64,000 nucleotides of DNA from Primula veris (GCA_963682055.1 OY821746.1:9635992-9699991); one strand, 5' to 3'; positions 53,382-64,000 are shown, counted from the stretch's first letter. A program made the numbers and translations. The notes: generated by a model not told the origin, from the sequence alone.

Positions 53382-53696
53382 TTACGGAAATCCCCGGAAG
53401 TGGAATTTTCTGGCGAGAGGCGACATTGCCCCCAGAGGCAGTGCCACCGGAGACATACCCAGTGCCTTGTTTTCACGATCAATAAAACTACGACATTTAT
53501 TTATTTTTTCACATCCGTGGTGGTAAGTATTGACCGGAGTCCTTTTGTAATTGTGTGGAATGAGTCTGTCAGGATCACCCTTATCAAGATCCTTGTAGCT
53601 AATTTCTTTCTCGGGTTGGTAAGCACAACTCACAAGGTGGGAGCACAAAACAAGAGCACAAAGGAACAAAACTAGCATTCCCTTGTTTATAGCCAT
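53382..53696 (-). CDS. RALF-like secreted peptide, copy 2
   Basis: ATG 53696 gives 104 residues. The signal peptide (MLVLFLCALVLCSHLVSC) is nearly the same as in copy 1. The mature part has KEISYKDLDKGD, where ISY matches the RALF YISY motif, and NTYHHGCEKINKCRSF, where GC...CR matches the RALF C-terminal cysteine pair. As in copy 1 only one cysteine pair is present and a tail of about 38 residues follows. The two copies are of similar length, in the same orientation, with similar promoters (TTATAAAT at about 53782-53789, 85-90 bp upstream) and 3' flanks, so they are a tandem duplication. The frame is intact, so it may be expressed. Confidence 0.7.
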   Translation of the reverse strand: MAINKGMLVLFLCALVLCSHLVSCAYQPEKEISYKDLDKGDPDRLIPHNYKRTPVNTYHHGCEKINKCRSFIDRENKALGMSPVALPLGAMSPLARKFHFRGFP

Positions 53697-55382
53697 TTTT
53701 TAAATAACTGGCCTGTTTTTAGTAGGTCTTTGTTCCTTTTATTTGGTTAAATGATGAGTTTTATTTTACTTTGTATTCGAAATTTATAAGGGAGATAAAT
53801 ATACTCTATTATAAGAAATTCCATAATGGGATGTGTTTTGTTGGCTTCTGTATTATAAACTCCATTCATATGGCGTGAGGCTGTTTTTTTACTTGAGGTT
53901 GAGAGAATATTTTCCACCCAATATATGATAGAAGGATATACGCAATGCATTATAACGTAAGACTTGTTTATTGGTTGTTTTATGAAAATTTACTGTAGTT
54001 CATTAATTCTTTCACTGTTTAGAATAGTAAGTATTATACCTTACATTTACATTTACATTTTATACATATTGATAATGGACTTAATATTGTGTCCAAGTGA
54101 TTAAGATCTTGTCTATTAACTTTTTCAGGCAACAATGCACACAAAAACTGACGAGGAACATTTTCATTACAATTTTAACAGGATATCGCACAACATTAAT
54201 TTCAAGCAAAAACTTAGCCATTTAACAAAAACAAAACAGAAACCCTATGGATAAGAAAAAGAAGGCAACCCGAAAACAAATAGATTGAACAAAACTAGAA
54301 CGAGATCAAGAACACCAGCGCTTCTCTGGCAGCATCAACCTCATTTCGACACTGATTTGACACCATATTCCTTTGTAAAGTAGACTGATTTAGTTCAAAT
54401 ATCAATGACAATTGACAACATCTCATGTAAAATATCGACAATCACCAAACTTGTCAGCTATTTATCTGGATTCACTAAAATCAACTGGAATGATGGAGTA
54501 AAAAAGAGATTGGGTACAACACAATTGAGATGAGCAGCGGTGATCTTGCCTTTTTCATCCATACTAAAATAACCCATCCGTCTTCGGTTAACACTTTATT
54601 ACGGACATTACATAAATAACTGTCAAAAATTGGAATTATCTCGGAGGGTAATAAATTTACAGAACTGTCAAGAGTAAGAGTTTGCATAGTGTTGATACTA
54701 TGCGGATACCATGCACAACTGACATGAAGGTACGTAGAATTCACATTGTTTACACTCCAATGTCATGCCCTAACATGAAAAATTATAATTTGTATAATTA
54801 ATGCCCTACAAATTTGTATAATTAATGCCCTACAAATTGAAATTACAAAAAAAAAAAAATTAATGCAAAAATGGGACAAATATCAACAATTATTATAATT
54901 TGTATAATTAATATAAACAAACAAAAAAAATTATATATAGCTAAGTGAATTATGGATTTGCATATTTTATATATTTTTTCCTATTTTACAAATTAAAATT
55001 ACACAAAAAAATAAATTAATGCAAAAATGGGACAAATATCAACAATTATTATAATTTGTATAATTAATATAAACAAACAACAAACAATTATATATAGCTA
55101 AGTGAATAATCAATTTGCATATTTTATATATATTTTTCTATTTTACAAATTGAAATTACACAAAATAAATAATAAATTAGAGAATAAAATATATACCTTC
55201 AATTATGGATAAATTTGATTGATGATTTGGGGTTTTTTGTTAATAAATTTGATAGTTATTGTGGTTGATTGATTTGAGTGGTTTTTTTGGATAAAAATTG
55301 GGGGTTTTTGAGAGAAAGAGAGAGAATGTAGTATAAAAATTGTTTTTTTTTTTTAATAAAAACGTAAGTTTCTATTTTTCAG
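53697..55382. other. spacer with 156-bp tandem repeat
   Basis: The promoter flank of RALF-like copy 2 occupies the first 400 bp. A minus-strand frame at 54481-54744 (87 codons) has no recognisable domain and is left unassigned. At about 54840-55170 an AT-rich unit beginning TTAATGCAAAAATGGGACAA is repeated twice with a 156-bp period. Confidence 0.5.
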
Positions 55383-55554
55383 AGACCTGCTGTGTAATTT
55401 TTGCGCAGGGACTGACTGTGTAATTCTGAAAAGCAGGGACTGACTGTGTAATTTACACAGAAAACACACAGACCGTAGATTAAATCTACGGTCTACAGTG
55501 TACACCGTAGATTTAATCTACGGTCATTGCATTTTTTCAGATATTTTGTAGTTT
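55383..55554 (-). repeat. right inverted end of the large unit
   Basis: Contains two GACTGACTGTGTAATT phrases, then GACCGTAGATTAAATCTACG at 55471 and its partner ending at 55525 (two palindrome modules instead of four), and ends TCAGATATTTTGTAGTTT. Reverse complement of the left end. Confidence 0.7.
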
Positions 55555-55959
55555 AAAAAATCATCCTCTTTTGGAAAATATTTTCTAGCCTCTAGTTTTA
55601 CCTCAAAACAAACAGAAAATATTTCGATTAGACAAGGCTGTCAAAACTCCTTGTTCCACTCTCAATCTAGCAAGGGTGTAAAATATAAATCTATAATTAA
55701 ATCCCAGGTCATAGTTTAAACATTAAAGATATTAATAAAAATATGCATTTCATGAGTACAACGGCCGAACATTTTCTATTTACGATTTAATATGTTTCAT
55801 TAACCATAATATTTATTATGATTAAAAGCATATTTATAACGTAAATTGAATTTTGTTTATTGATCTTACTTTAATTATTATACGATAATACCAATGATTT
55901 AGTGAATATAGGTTAATATTGCTACCAGATAGTACTTGAACGAATGAGATCTGATGCTA

Positions 55960-56760
55960 CTTTAGTATTAGAGTAATAAATTAATAACGTCGGAATCGTA
56001 TAAATTTATTAATTTAGAGGGCTATTAATTAATCGATAAATTAATAATTATTATTTTAAATCGTTTTTATTGATTGAACGATTAATGTTCATCAAGTGAC
56101 GATGACAAATTATTTTCGACACTACAAAATTCGTTCGGTCAATAAAGTTTCAATTAACATATGAAACAACTATTGAAAAATATATTTATGAACTTGAAAA
56201 AATGATTGATGGTGTCGGCTATCTGAATAAAACGGATGTCAATGGTTTGTTGGATTAACCAAGTGAAAATAATACATGTTTAGAGGTTAATAACTTAAAA
56301 GAAATTATGAATATTGTCTTTGATAACAATAAAGAGGATGAAGTTGAACATGATAATTGAAAATAATACCGCACATTTGAAACTAGTCACGTGAAAATAA
56401 ACATTTATCGTGTCTATAACTTTTTTTGGTGCAGTTCGAAAAGACTATATCAAACCTTTTGGATGCAACTAGAAAAATTAGGGATGAAATTCAAGTAGAT
56501 TTAAATTTTAAGAAAAAATAAACTACAATAGAATTATACTTCACTAGGTCGTCCTACTAATGTTTGTTATCTTGAAAAATTATTAATTTATGATTTTTTC
56601 GGGACCAATATTTATATAACGATTTTCAGAAAATTTATTATCTTATTAATTTATCGAAATTGCTGATTTTTTACACTGACCAAGTTGGGACTGAAAAAAA
56701 TTATAATTTTAAAAAGTTTATTAATTTACCAAGTATTAATTTAAAAAGGTTCTATTTAGA
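55960..56760 (+). pseudogene. relic of a pogo/jerky-type (CENP-B-like) transposase C-terminus
   Basis: Short plus-strand stretches in shifting frames match the C-terminal part of plant jerky/Tigger-like proteins: NYFRHYKIRSVNK (about 56110), YELEKMIDGVGYL (about 56190), and an end of the type LNFKKK-TTIELYFT (about 56500-56545). The flanking sequence has repeated TTATTAATTTA-type phrases, common near pogo-like ends. Stops and frameshifts are frequent; it is an old fossil. Confidence 0.5.
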
Positions 56761-57618
56761 GTTCATTTATAATATTTGGAAAAATAACACAATTTAGTCA
56801 AACTTTAACGATATCAAATTTAAATCATCATAAAATGTATCACTCTATGTCTCTATGATAACTGTGATTGTATTGAGCAAATTAAGACAAGTTAATATTT
56901 TTCAATAATTCGTAAATACATCTGAACAATCGTTAATTACTTGATGTCAATATGTCCGTCAATTTACATATTGATAAGAACAATTCACCAATTCATAAAA
57001 AATGAAAAAAATTGCATCACATCCACTTTTTACAATTATAAATCGAAACTTCATCCTATTTTATCCCAAGAAACTGAGATTCTACATACTTTATCCAATG
57101 TGTATGAGTTGTCGAAAGCGGTGGTGGTCCGATAGATCTCCGACAAAGTGCACATACAATCACGATAAATTGCATGCATTATTACAAAAAGTGACATTTT
57201 TTTAATTTGAAACGTTAATAGCGTAGTTATAAGGAAGGGAAACAAAAGTGGAGATGGAAACAGACAACGGAAACATAAAAAAAATAAAAAAATCTAAACT
57301 TTATACATAAAAAAAATTCAAAAAAAAACACGAATGGAAAGAGAAAAACGGAAAACAAGAGGGTTGTTAAAAATAGTTTTAGAGAGTTTCTCATGAATTT
57401 TTGGGTAATTGTCGCATTCTCAAAAAGAATTGGATACGAGCGTCATAAATATCTCCACATACGGTATATATAAAAACCAATGGACTCATCAAAATCTCTA
57501 ATATAGAGAGAGAAACAATCAATATCAATATCATCACCATCCCATCTGGGTTTAATATAAATAACCCCAACCCAAAAAAAAAAAACCCAGTAATTAGATA
57601 ACAATAACAAAGTATACT
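56761..57618. other. upstream region of IBR5
   Basis: AT-rich. TATATATAAA at about 57465-57474 is a plausible core promoter about 150 bp before the IBR5 ATG, and a GAGAGAGA stretch follows in the presumed leader. No other gene was recognised. Confidence 0.45.
57465..57474 (+). promoter_or_regulatory. candidate TATA box of IBR5
   Basis: TATATATAAA lies about 145 bp upstream of ATG 57619, with a purine/pyrimidine-rich leader in between. Confidence 0.4.
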
Positions 57619-59102
57619 ATGAGGAAGAGAGAGAGGGAGAATCCCTGTGGAGTATGCGGGCACTATCACAAGTACGAAGAGGGAGAGGTTTGCGGAATCT
57701 GCGGTCACCGTATGCCCACCGCACCTGATCACTCCACTGTCGTACACGTTAGCGCCTTCCCCTCCGAGATCTTACCCGAGTTTTTGTACCTTGGTAGCTA
57801 TGATAACGCTTCTCGGTCCGAGCTATTAAAGACCAAGAACATCTCTCGCATCCTCAATGTAACACCCCTTCTCTCTCTATATATATATATGTGTGTGTAT
57901 CTATCTACCTGTATATATGTGTGTGTGTTTAGACTAAAATGACTCGACTATCCATAATGTAATCATACTCCCCTTTCTCTATATATCTATATATTTGTAT
58001 ATGCGTGTTTGTGTGTTTCGATTGATTATAATTCATGAGGGTTTAGTTTTAATCTATTAGGGTGTTGTTGGTTTCAATTGTAATCATACCCTCTTTCTAT
58101 CTCTCTCTCTATATACGTGTGTGTGCGCGCGTTTATGTACCTGTGTTTGTGTGTATGTATAACAATCAATATTATCTCAAAAACTCCAAGAAAGAGAACA
58201 AAAAAAAAAAAAAAATCAATATCGCCATCATCTGGGTTTATTAGGAGTGGTTCGTAGCAGTTTATGGCAGTTGTATCTATATATATGTATGTGTGTGTGT
58301 GTGCTTTGTTGGTTTTAATTGGTTAAAAAAATTTCAATATAAGTATATCACCATCTGGGTTAAATAAACTCAAACCTATATGTGTGTCTGTGTGCGTTTA
58401 TGTATGTGTGTTTAAATTGGTTAAGAGTTCATGTGGGTTTTCATCTATGAAGGTGTTGTTGGTTTCAATTGTTCTCCCTCTCCCCACCATCTGGGTTTTT
58501 AAACCCAAATCTTAAAAAACCCACTTGATCCGATTCCATATTATATACAATAACAAAAATAATAAAAGATGAGGAAGAGAGAGAGGGAGAATCCGTGTGG
58601 GGTATGCAGACACTACCACAAGTACGAAGTCTGCGGAATCTGCGGCCACCGTATGCCTGCCGCACCAGATCACTCCGTACACGTCAGCGCCTTCCTCTCC
58701 GAGATCTTGCCGAGTTTCTGTACCTTGGTAGCTACGATAACACTTCTCGGTCCGAGCTTCTCAAGACCCAGAGCATCTCTCGCATCCTCAATGTAATTAT
58801 CATACTCCTATTTTTGTATTTATTTGTGTATCTGTATCTATATATGTGTGTGTGTGTTTATGTATTCATCATACTCCTTTTATTTGTATCTATCTATATG
58901 TGTGTGTGTATTCATCATACTCCCTTTTTTGTATCTGTCTCTCGTATCGTTAATTTAAAAACCTCTTTCTCCCTCTTTCTTCTATATCTATATATGTGTG
59001 TGTGTGTATTTGAATTGATTATAATTCATCTGGGTTTTAATCTATGAGGGACTTTAATTGTAATCATACTCTCTTTGTATCTGTCTATCTATCTACCTAT
59101 CA

Positions 59103-59136
<34 letters not shown>

Positions 59137-59872
59137 TTATCTCTCTCTCTATATATATAGTTAAATAGATAGTATGTTTAGTTACTTTTTCAAGCATTAG
59201 GAGTAATTCGTACTAGGTAGAATCGGTTCGTACAGTTTGTGGTAGTTGTATTTATATATATGTATATCTGTGTGTGTGTGTTGGTTAAAAAAATTCAATA
59301 TCAGTATATCATCACCATCTGGGTTTTAGTAAACTCAAACCTTAGAAAACCCATTAAATCCGATTCCAAATTTCCAATAGACACAACAACAACAATAATA
59401 AAAGAAGACGAGGAAGAGAGAGAGAGAGAACCCGTGCGGAGTATGCGGACACTACCACAAGTATGAAGAGGGGAGAGGTCTGCGGAATCTGCGGCCACCG
59501 TATGCGCACCGCACCCGAACGTCAGCGCCTTCCCCTCCGAGATCCTACCCGAGTTTTTGTACCTTGGTAGCTATGATAACGCTTCTCGGTCCGAGCTTCA
59601 AGACCCAGTCCATCTCATGTTTCCTCAATGTATTCATTATTCTCCCTTATAATTTATGTATATATATAATTATCTATCTATATGTGTGTGTGTGTGTATT
59701 CATCATACTCCTTTTATCTGTATCTATGTGTGTGTATATGTGTTTATGTACAGTATATGTGTGTGTGTGCTTTGTAAGTTTTGATAGAGAGGAACTGGTA
59801 GTAGACTAAAACTACTCCACCATCCCCATATTGAGAAAAAATCGACTTTTTACCATGTATCTATATATATAT

Positions 59873-59907
<35 letters not shown>

Positions 59908-62900
59908 AATTGATTATACTTCATCTGGGTTTTAATCTATGAGGGTTGTTAGTTTCAATTGTTATATATATATATATATATATATTTAGCTATCTATGTT
60001 TATGTATCTATATAATCTATGAGGGTTGTTGGTTTCAATTGTCTGTATATTTACTTTTCCAAGCATTTGGAGTAGTTCGTAACAGGTAGAATCGGGTTGT
60101 ACAGTTTGTGGCAGTTGTATCTATGTATGTGTGTGTGTGCGCGCTCGTGCATGCGTGCGTGCGTAAATGTGATGGTTGATTGATCGAGTAACTGTCTGAT
60201 AGTTACTATATAGATCTCACTTTAAAAGATTAGATTGTGATGGTTGATTACTTGGTTAGTCTTTCTTATTGATGTAACTGTGATGAATTGATTGAACGGG
60301 TAACTAAATATGGGAATTTGGGTTAAAAGTTTCATCTTAGGTTCTCCATTTATATCGTTACCGTAAACACATAACTAGTAGATTGTATAATAGCTGATTT
60401 GTCTTTCTTATGGATTTAACATTGATAAGGATTCTCATGTTGGCTATACAAACTTATAAATGTAAATATGTATGTGAAGTGTGAGAGTTTGGGTTTTATC
60501 CAAATTTGAGGATGCCAGTTGCCATAATTGTTTTCTATGTGTTTTTATGTTTTGTGAGGGGTTTGTGTGTTTTTTTTTGGTTCAGTGAAACTATTGATTG
60601 TACACAAGGCAGCACTTGTGATCAATTGATTGAAAGAAGGTTTGAAACTTGGACTTTTACTTTTAATATGAGATTCTGGCGTAGTAGGCGTTCATTCTTT
60701 ATATAGGTCTTAACACTTCATCATTATTGTTGAGAATTAGATTGGGGGACTTGGTTAAACAATGCACTTTAAATTATTAATCTGAGTAAAATAAATATTG
60801 ATTATGATTCCCTATATGATTTTTAGCTAATACTTAGGTATGGGCTTAAAAATACATAGCAGTTTAACAAGTCAGAGCTTCGAGTTGTCTTGGCTAATTC
60901 TTATACTGTTGCCGTCACTATTGCTTTTGTATACAGTAGATCTTTTTTTTCTTTCCTGGTCATGCTGCTGGCTAAAAGACTTAATTCTTATCTTCGGCTA
61001 ATGTGTCTCTTCTAGTTGGAAGTTGCTTATCAAGGGGAAAAAACTGTAAAGTGTAAACTGGAAGTGGAAGTTTTCTTTTGGGGTATGGAACAGCTTGGGG
61101 AACTGATTATCTTTCAAAAGTAAATATCTTATTTGGACTGTTCAGACATATTTTAATCACACAAAACCGTTTTTTTATACATGTTGTATTCCTGTTGATG
61201 AGCTGTTCTCATTACTTTCAACTTTTTGAAAGTGTTTTTTTCTTCTCGTTTTTACCATATATGTGCTATGTGTGCTTGACTCCTATCCAAGCTTGTTATT
61301 CTTATACTTAAGTCTTAACCCTTTGAAGATTATGTCGAGTGAAATTCAATTTTGAAATTTGATTAGAGTTTTACTGATGCGCTATATTCTTTGAAGATAA
61401 ACTAATATGTATTCGTTTATTTTCTCATTTCCCCCCGTTACAGACAGTACCTTCCTGCCAAAATCTTTACAAAAACTCTTTTACGTATCATTGCCTACAA
61501 GATGCCAGAAGCTTACAGTTTGATGATGCCAACCAGTTTCTCGGTATGTATCACAGTTTCTATCATGTGGAGTATTTATACTATAGTTGTAGATCTTTCT
61601 TCATAAAGTATAGATACTTTGGGGTTTACAACAGTTTGTATTTCACGAAATTTTCGTTTCTTAAAGATATTATTTGACTCCTTATAAACTTTATCTGGAT
61701 AACTGTGAACAGTGGCAGACCCTGAATCCAGACGAAGGAGGGCCACAATTATACAATCGTTTGAGATTTTCTTTTTTTGATATGTGTTTGATAGAGTAAA
61801 AGTAATGAATATCCTTTTGTATTAGTGATATAATGCTTTAGAAGAAAATAAACGGGAGGTGAAAAGATTCGAACTCATGACCTCAACATTTAAAACCAAG
61901 ACTTATCCAATAGGCTAGTAGCACGGGTATAATTATAGTTACATTAAATATTATTTATTTAAACAAGTTACATATACATATATATATATATATATATATA
62001 ATTGAAAAAACCGTTAATTTTTTTTTTTTTGGTTCTTCTTCCGGACCAAACTTGACCCCCCTTGCACATAGAAGCGTCCGCCTCTGACTGTGAATATAGT
62101 TTTTTCCCATGTTAGCTCCTGCTTCTATGTTGACGCTAGCCTTTTAAGGCTCTGTTGGATGATAGGTAGTACGTAGTATATAAGATGACGATTGATATTG
62201 GTTTAAGGGGTACGGATTATATTTATTGTTTATGGCGATGGTGCTTTTGTGTGAAACAAGCTTAGATTTCATGTACATTGCTAGTGAAAAAATTCCTGGT
62301 GCCTAAATGAGAATCCTGGACTATGGGCAAGATGGTCACATTTTACATCTCAACAAGTAGGTTATTAAAATCGAAAATAAAGAAAATGTTAAAACTTTTT
62401 GAGTTTCTCATCTTGTTTTCTTTCTATTCGAAAAATCCGTCATTTTAAATGTTAAATCTTTCTGATATTTTTACTTTTTGTATATTTTAGTTTTAGTTAC
62501 ACTGTTTGTCGTTTGAAATACTAATCACTTAAACGTTTCTATTCAAAACTCTATCTTAACATGAACGTGCGATGTCTTTCTGCACTGGCCCACATCTAAT
62601 TTTGATGGCTTTGGATGCTCTTAATTCAGTCAATTGCTTTGTAGTTTTTTAAATGTACTTACTGGGTAAGTTAATTTGCAAAGCCACCTATACGCTTAAT
62701 TTGGAGTTATATGCACTTTGCAGATCAATGTGAGAAGGATGGGGCACGTGTTCTTGTCCATTGCATGACCGGAAAAAGCAGGCAAGTTTCCTCAACAAAC
62801 TCCAGTATTTTGTATCAGCTCTTACATGTTTTATGACAATATACATGATGAATATAAATTTGACAGGTCACCCGCTGTTGACTGTCAAATTATCAAATAC

Positions 62901-63753
62901 AATCAATTTATGACTGAATGTTCTATCTTTCTCTCTTTTGACAGGTCACCCGCTGTTGTTATAGCATACTTGATGAAGAACAAAGGGTGGAAACTTGCAC
63001 AAAGTTACCAGTGGGTGAAAGAGCGAAGACCATCTGTGGAATTAGCACCAGGTATTTATCAAAATCCTATATGCTTTACTTAGACTAGCTGTTCTTTTTG
63101 TCTGACATATGTCTTTTAAGTAAATCAATACTTGTTTAACAACGAAAAAAAACTAATTCGAGTTTGTTTTAGTCATCAGTAGGTTCCTTACACCACCATA
63201 TTGGGTGCTTGAGTTTATCTTTCTTGGAGCATATGAATGGTATAATTTTTATGGAATGGATTATGGATGCAGCTTCAAAACTCAACTATTAACCATTTAG
63301 CAATTATACCTATCTCGAAGAAAAAAATCTGATATACTTGCAGGAATATGTGATGTTACCGTGTTGAGCAAAATAATATACCAAGAGTCCGAAACAAAAA
63401 ATATTGTTTTCTAAGCTAGCTGCCTTCTACTTGTTTTCACTTTCCATACGTTCTCATATATATATAATTTTTTTTTTCCATGTACAGGTATGTATGAGCA
63501 ATTACAGGAGTATGAGAAGGTGATATTCGGTTCAAATGAAAATTCCAGCTCTGTGATGCCAGTTTCTCAGGCATCTTTCAGTTTTGGATTTCCATCGTCT
63601 AATGACCCCACTCCAGTCTCCGCGTTCAATAATCTGAATTCCCCCTCTATTTTTGCTCAACCAGCTGATGTGCCACCCTGTGAGTTTACTTTTGGAGCAG
63701 GAAACCCGTCATCAAATCAAAATGCTAATGATGTTTCTATGGGTGGTTCCTGA
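57619..63753 (+). CDS. IBR5: dual-specificity protein phosphatase IBR5
   Basis: IBR5 is a dual-specificity phosphatase known from Arabidopsis to act in auxin and ABA responses. Exons: 57619-57858, 61444-61543, 62724-62781, 62945-63051 and 63488-63753, total 771 bp or 256 residues plus stop, close to the Arabidopsis protein. All phases agree. The N-terminus MRKRERENPCGVCGHYHKYE with a second CGICGH pair forms a zinc-ribbon-like domain. The phosphatase domain runs from FPSEILPEFLYLGSYDNASR through the P-loop VHCMTGKSR (catalytic Cys and Arg) to WKLAQSYQWVKERRPS. The C-terminus is serine/phenylalanine-rich. Intron 1 (3,585 bp) holds two damaged copies of exon 1, intron 2 a hAT MITE, and intron 3 has a GC donor and a duplicated acceptor. 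Confidence 0.93.
58569..58792 (+). pseudogene. second, damaged copy of IBR5 exon 1
   Basis: It starts with the same ATG context and MRKRERENPCGVC. It has lost 9 bp in frame (GAGGGAGAG of copy one) and a few bases further on, and a one-base deletion near 58710 shifts the frame before the GSYDN block. A splice donor AAT|GTAATT is still present. Spliced to exon 2 it could not encode IBR5. Confidence 0.88.
59075..59160. repeat. (CTAT)n microsatellite in IBR5 intron 1
   Basis: An imperfect ATCT/CTAT tetranucleotide run leads into (TC)n and (TA)n. Confidence 0.9.
59408..59639 (+). pseudogene. third, damaged copy of IBR5 exon 1
   Basis: The initiator ATG has become ACG (59408), the GAGAGA stretch is two bases longer and shifts the frame, and part of the APDHSTVVHV region is deleted. 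A donor-like AAT|GTATTC remains. The upstream flank (CACCATCTGGGTTTTAGTAA, then AATCCGATTCCA) is closer to copy two than to copy one. Confidence 0.88.
59873..59904. repeat. (GT)n microsatellite in IBR5 intron 1
   Basis: An uninterrupted GT run of about 15 units. Shorter GT runs occur at many places between 57880 and 60150. Confidence 0.9.
61710..62086. mobile_element. hAT MITE in IBR5 intron 2
   Basis: The 377-bp insert begins CAGTGGCAGACC, and its right end reads CAGAGGCGGACG in reverse complement, a hAT terminal repeat. ACTGTGAA is duplicated exactly at 61702-61709 and 62087-62094, the 8-bp target duplication of hAT elements. It contains (TA)n and no coding frame. Confidence 0.85.
62861..62959 (+). 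repeat. duplicated splice acceptor of IBR5 exon 4
   Basis: TTGACAGGTCACCCGCTGTTG occurs at 62860-62881 and again at 62938-62959, exactly 78 bp apart. Both copies contain the acceptor CAG and the first codons of exon 4. The distance is 26 codons and the intervening frame is open. Confidence 0.95.
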
Positions 63754-64000
63754 CTTCATCTTTTTTCATAAAATTTGTTTTCCGGTGCGAATCATCCGAT
63801 CAGAAGCTAGTGGGGGTTCCAACTTAGATGGGTTTTTAATCAGTTTTTTTTTTTTGTTGTAAAGTGAAAACAAGATCTCTTAGATTCCTATTTGTGATCT
63901 GTGACAAAAAATAAATTTTGTTTTTTTTATTGAAATATTGTGGAATTGATGGAATTTTCTTATTTTTTATTGGCGTGTTTTCATTCTTATATGGTTTGAT
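63754..64000 (+). terminator. IBR5 3' untranslated region
   Basis: AT-rich, with AATAAA at 63910-63915, about 155 bp after the stop codon, a plausible poly(A) signal. Confidence 0.5.

Larger units (their letters stand above)
40548..55554. mobile_element. large TIR-bounded unit, probable MULE carrying transposase-OTU and RALF-like genes
   Basis: The left end AAACTACAAAATATCTGAAA followed by GCAATGACCGTAG recurs as its reverse complement ending at 55554. Inside both ends are CCGTAGATTAAATCTACGG palindromes and a CTGTGTGTTTT phrase. Between them lie a MULE-type transposase, an OTU domain and two RALF-like genes, all on the minus strand, plus a nested copia element of 5.85 kb, leaving about 9.15 kb for the unit itself. 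I could not find a matching 9-bp target duplication (left flank ACACAAATA, right flank AAAAAATCA), so single-element status is inferred from the inverted ends. Confidence 0.55.

Noticed and set aside
54481..54744. 87-codon minus-strand frame with cysteines
   Set aside because: No signal peptide, domain or paralogue is visible; it may be chance or part of an unknown exon, so it is only mentioned in the spacer entry.
40538..55563. A 9-bp target duplication for the large TIR unit
   Set aside because: ACACAAATA and AAAAAATCA agree at only five of nine positions in an AT-rich context, so no duplication is claimed.
58569..59639. Separate phosphatase genes at the second and third exon 1 copies
   Set aside because: No further exons follow each copy; only one set of exons 2-5 exists, downstream of all three.

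Overview
The window is nuclear DNA of a flowering plant, most likely a eudicot; the species cannot be named from the sequence. The evidence is a spliced IBR5-type dual-specificity phosphatase gene at the right end, a nuclear tRNA-Trp(CCA) gene, RALF-like peptide genes, and plant-specific transposon families (Tat Ty3/gypsy, Ty1/copia, Mutator-like elements, hAT MITEs). Roughly three quarters of the window is transposon-derived.

Layout. 1-2277 is AT-rich intergenic DNA with one small hAT MITE. 2278-19300 is a complete 17-kb Tat-lineage Ty3/gypsy element with 567-bp LTRs, a CATCT target duplication and a tRNA-Asp primer site. Its left third carries a broken sense gag-pol. Its right half, beyond an array of 87-bp repeats, is filled with antisense reading frames: a spliced gene with a plant 'gypsy-type transposase' domain, two further coiled-coil segments, and five small coiled-coil cistrons, each with its own TATA box on the minus strand. 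19783-24645 is a complete Ty1/copia element with unusual TA...CA LTR ends. About 26117-29685 is a copia element cut off inside pol. 30114-36017 is a Mutator-like element (MULE) carrying a decayed transposase and a decayed plant-mobile-domain gene in convergent orientation. 36550-38290 holds two copies of a CT-rich repeat unit, and 38874-38945 is tRNA-Trp.

40548-55554 is bounded by inverted, palindrome-rich ends and looks like a second, very large MULE. Inside are a nested minus-strand copia element (40802-46653), a decayed minus-strand reading frame in which a MULE transposase with SWIM finger runs into an AT-hook and an OTU cysteine-protease domain, two tandem RALF-like secreted-peptide genes (51174-51479 and 53382-53696), and a small foldback MITE.

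55555-57618 contains a relic of a pogo/jerky-type transposase. 57619-63753 is the host gene IBR5 in five exons (256 residues), which seems intact. Its first exon is present three times, with only the first copy intact; its second intron holds a hAT MITE; and its third intron uses a GC donor and has a duplicated acceptor 78 bp upstream, inside the phosphatase active-site loop.

The most unusual items are the antisense cistron battery in the Tat element, the TIR-bounded unit joining transposase-OTU with RALF-like genes, the nested palindrome at its left end, and the exon and splice-site duplications in IBR5.
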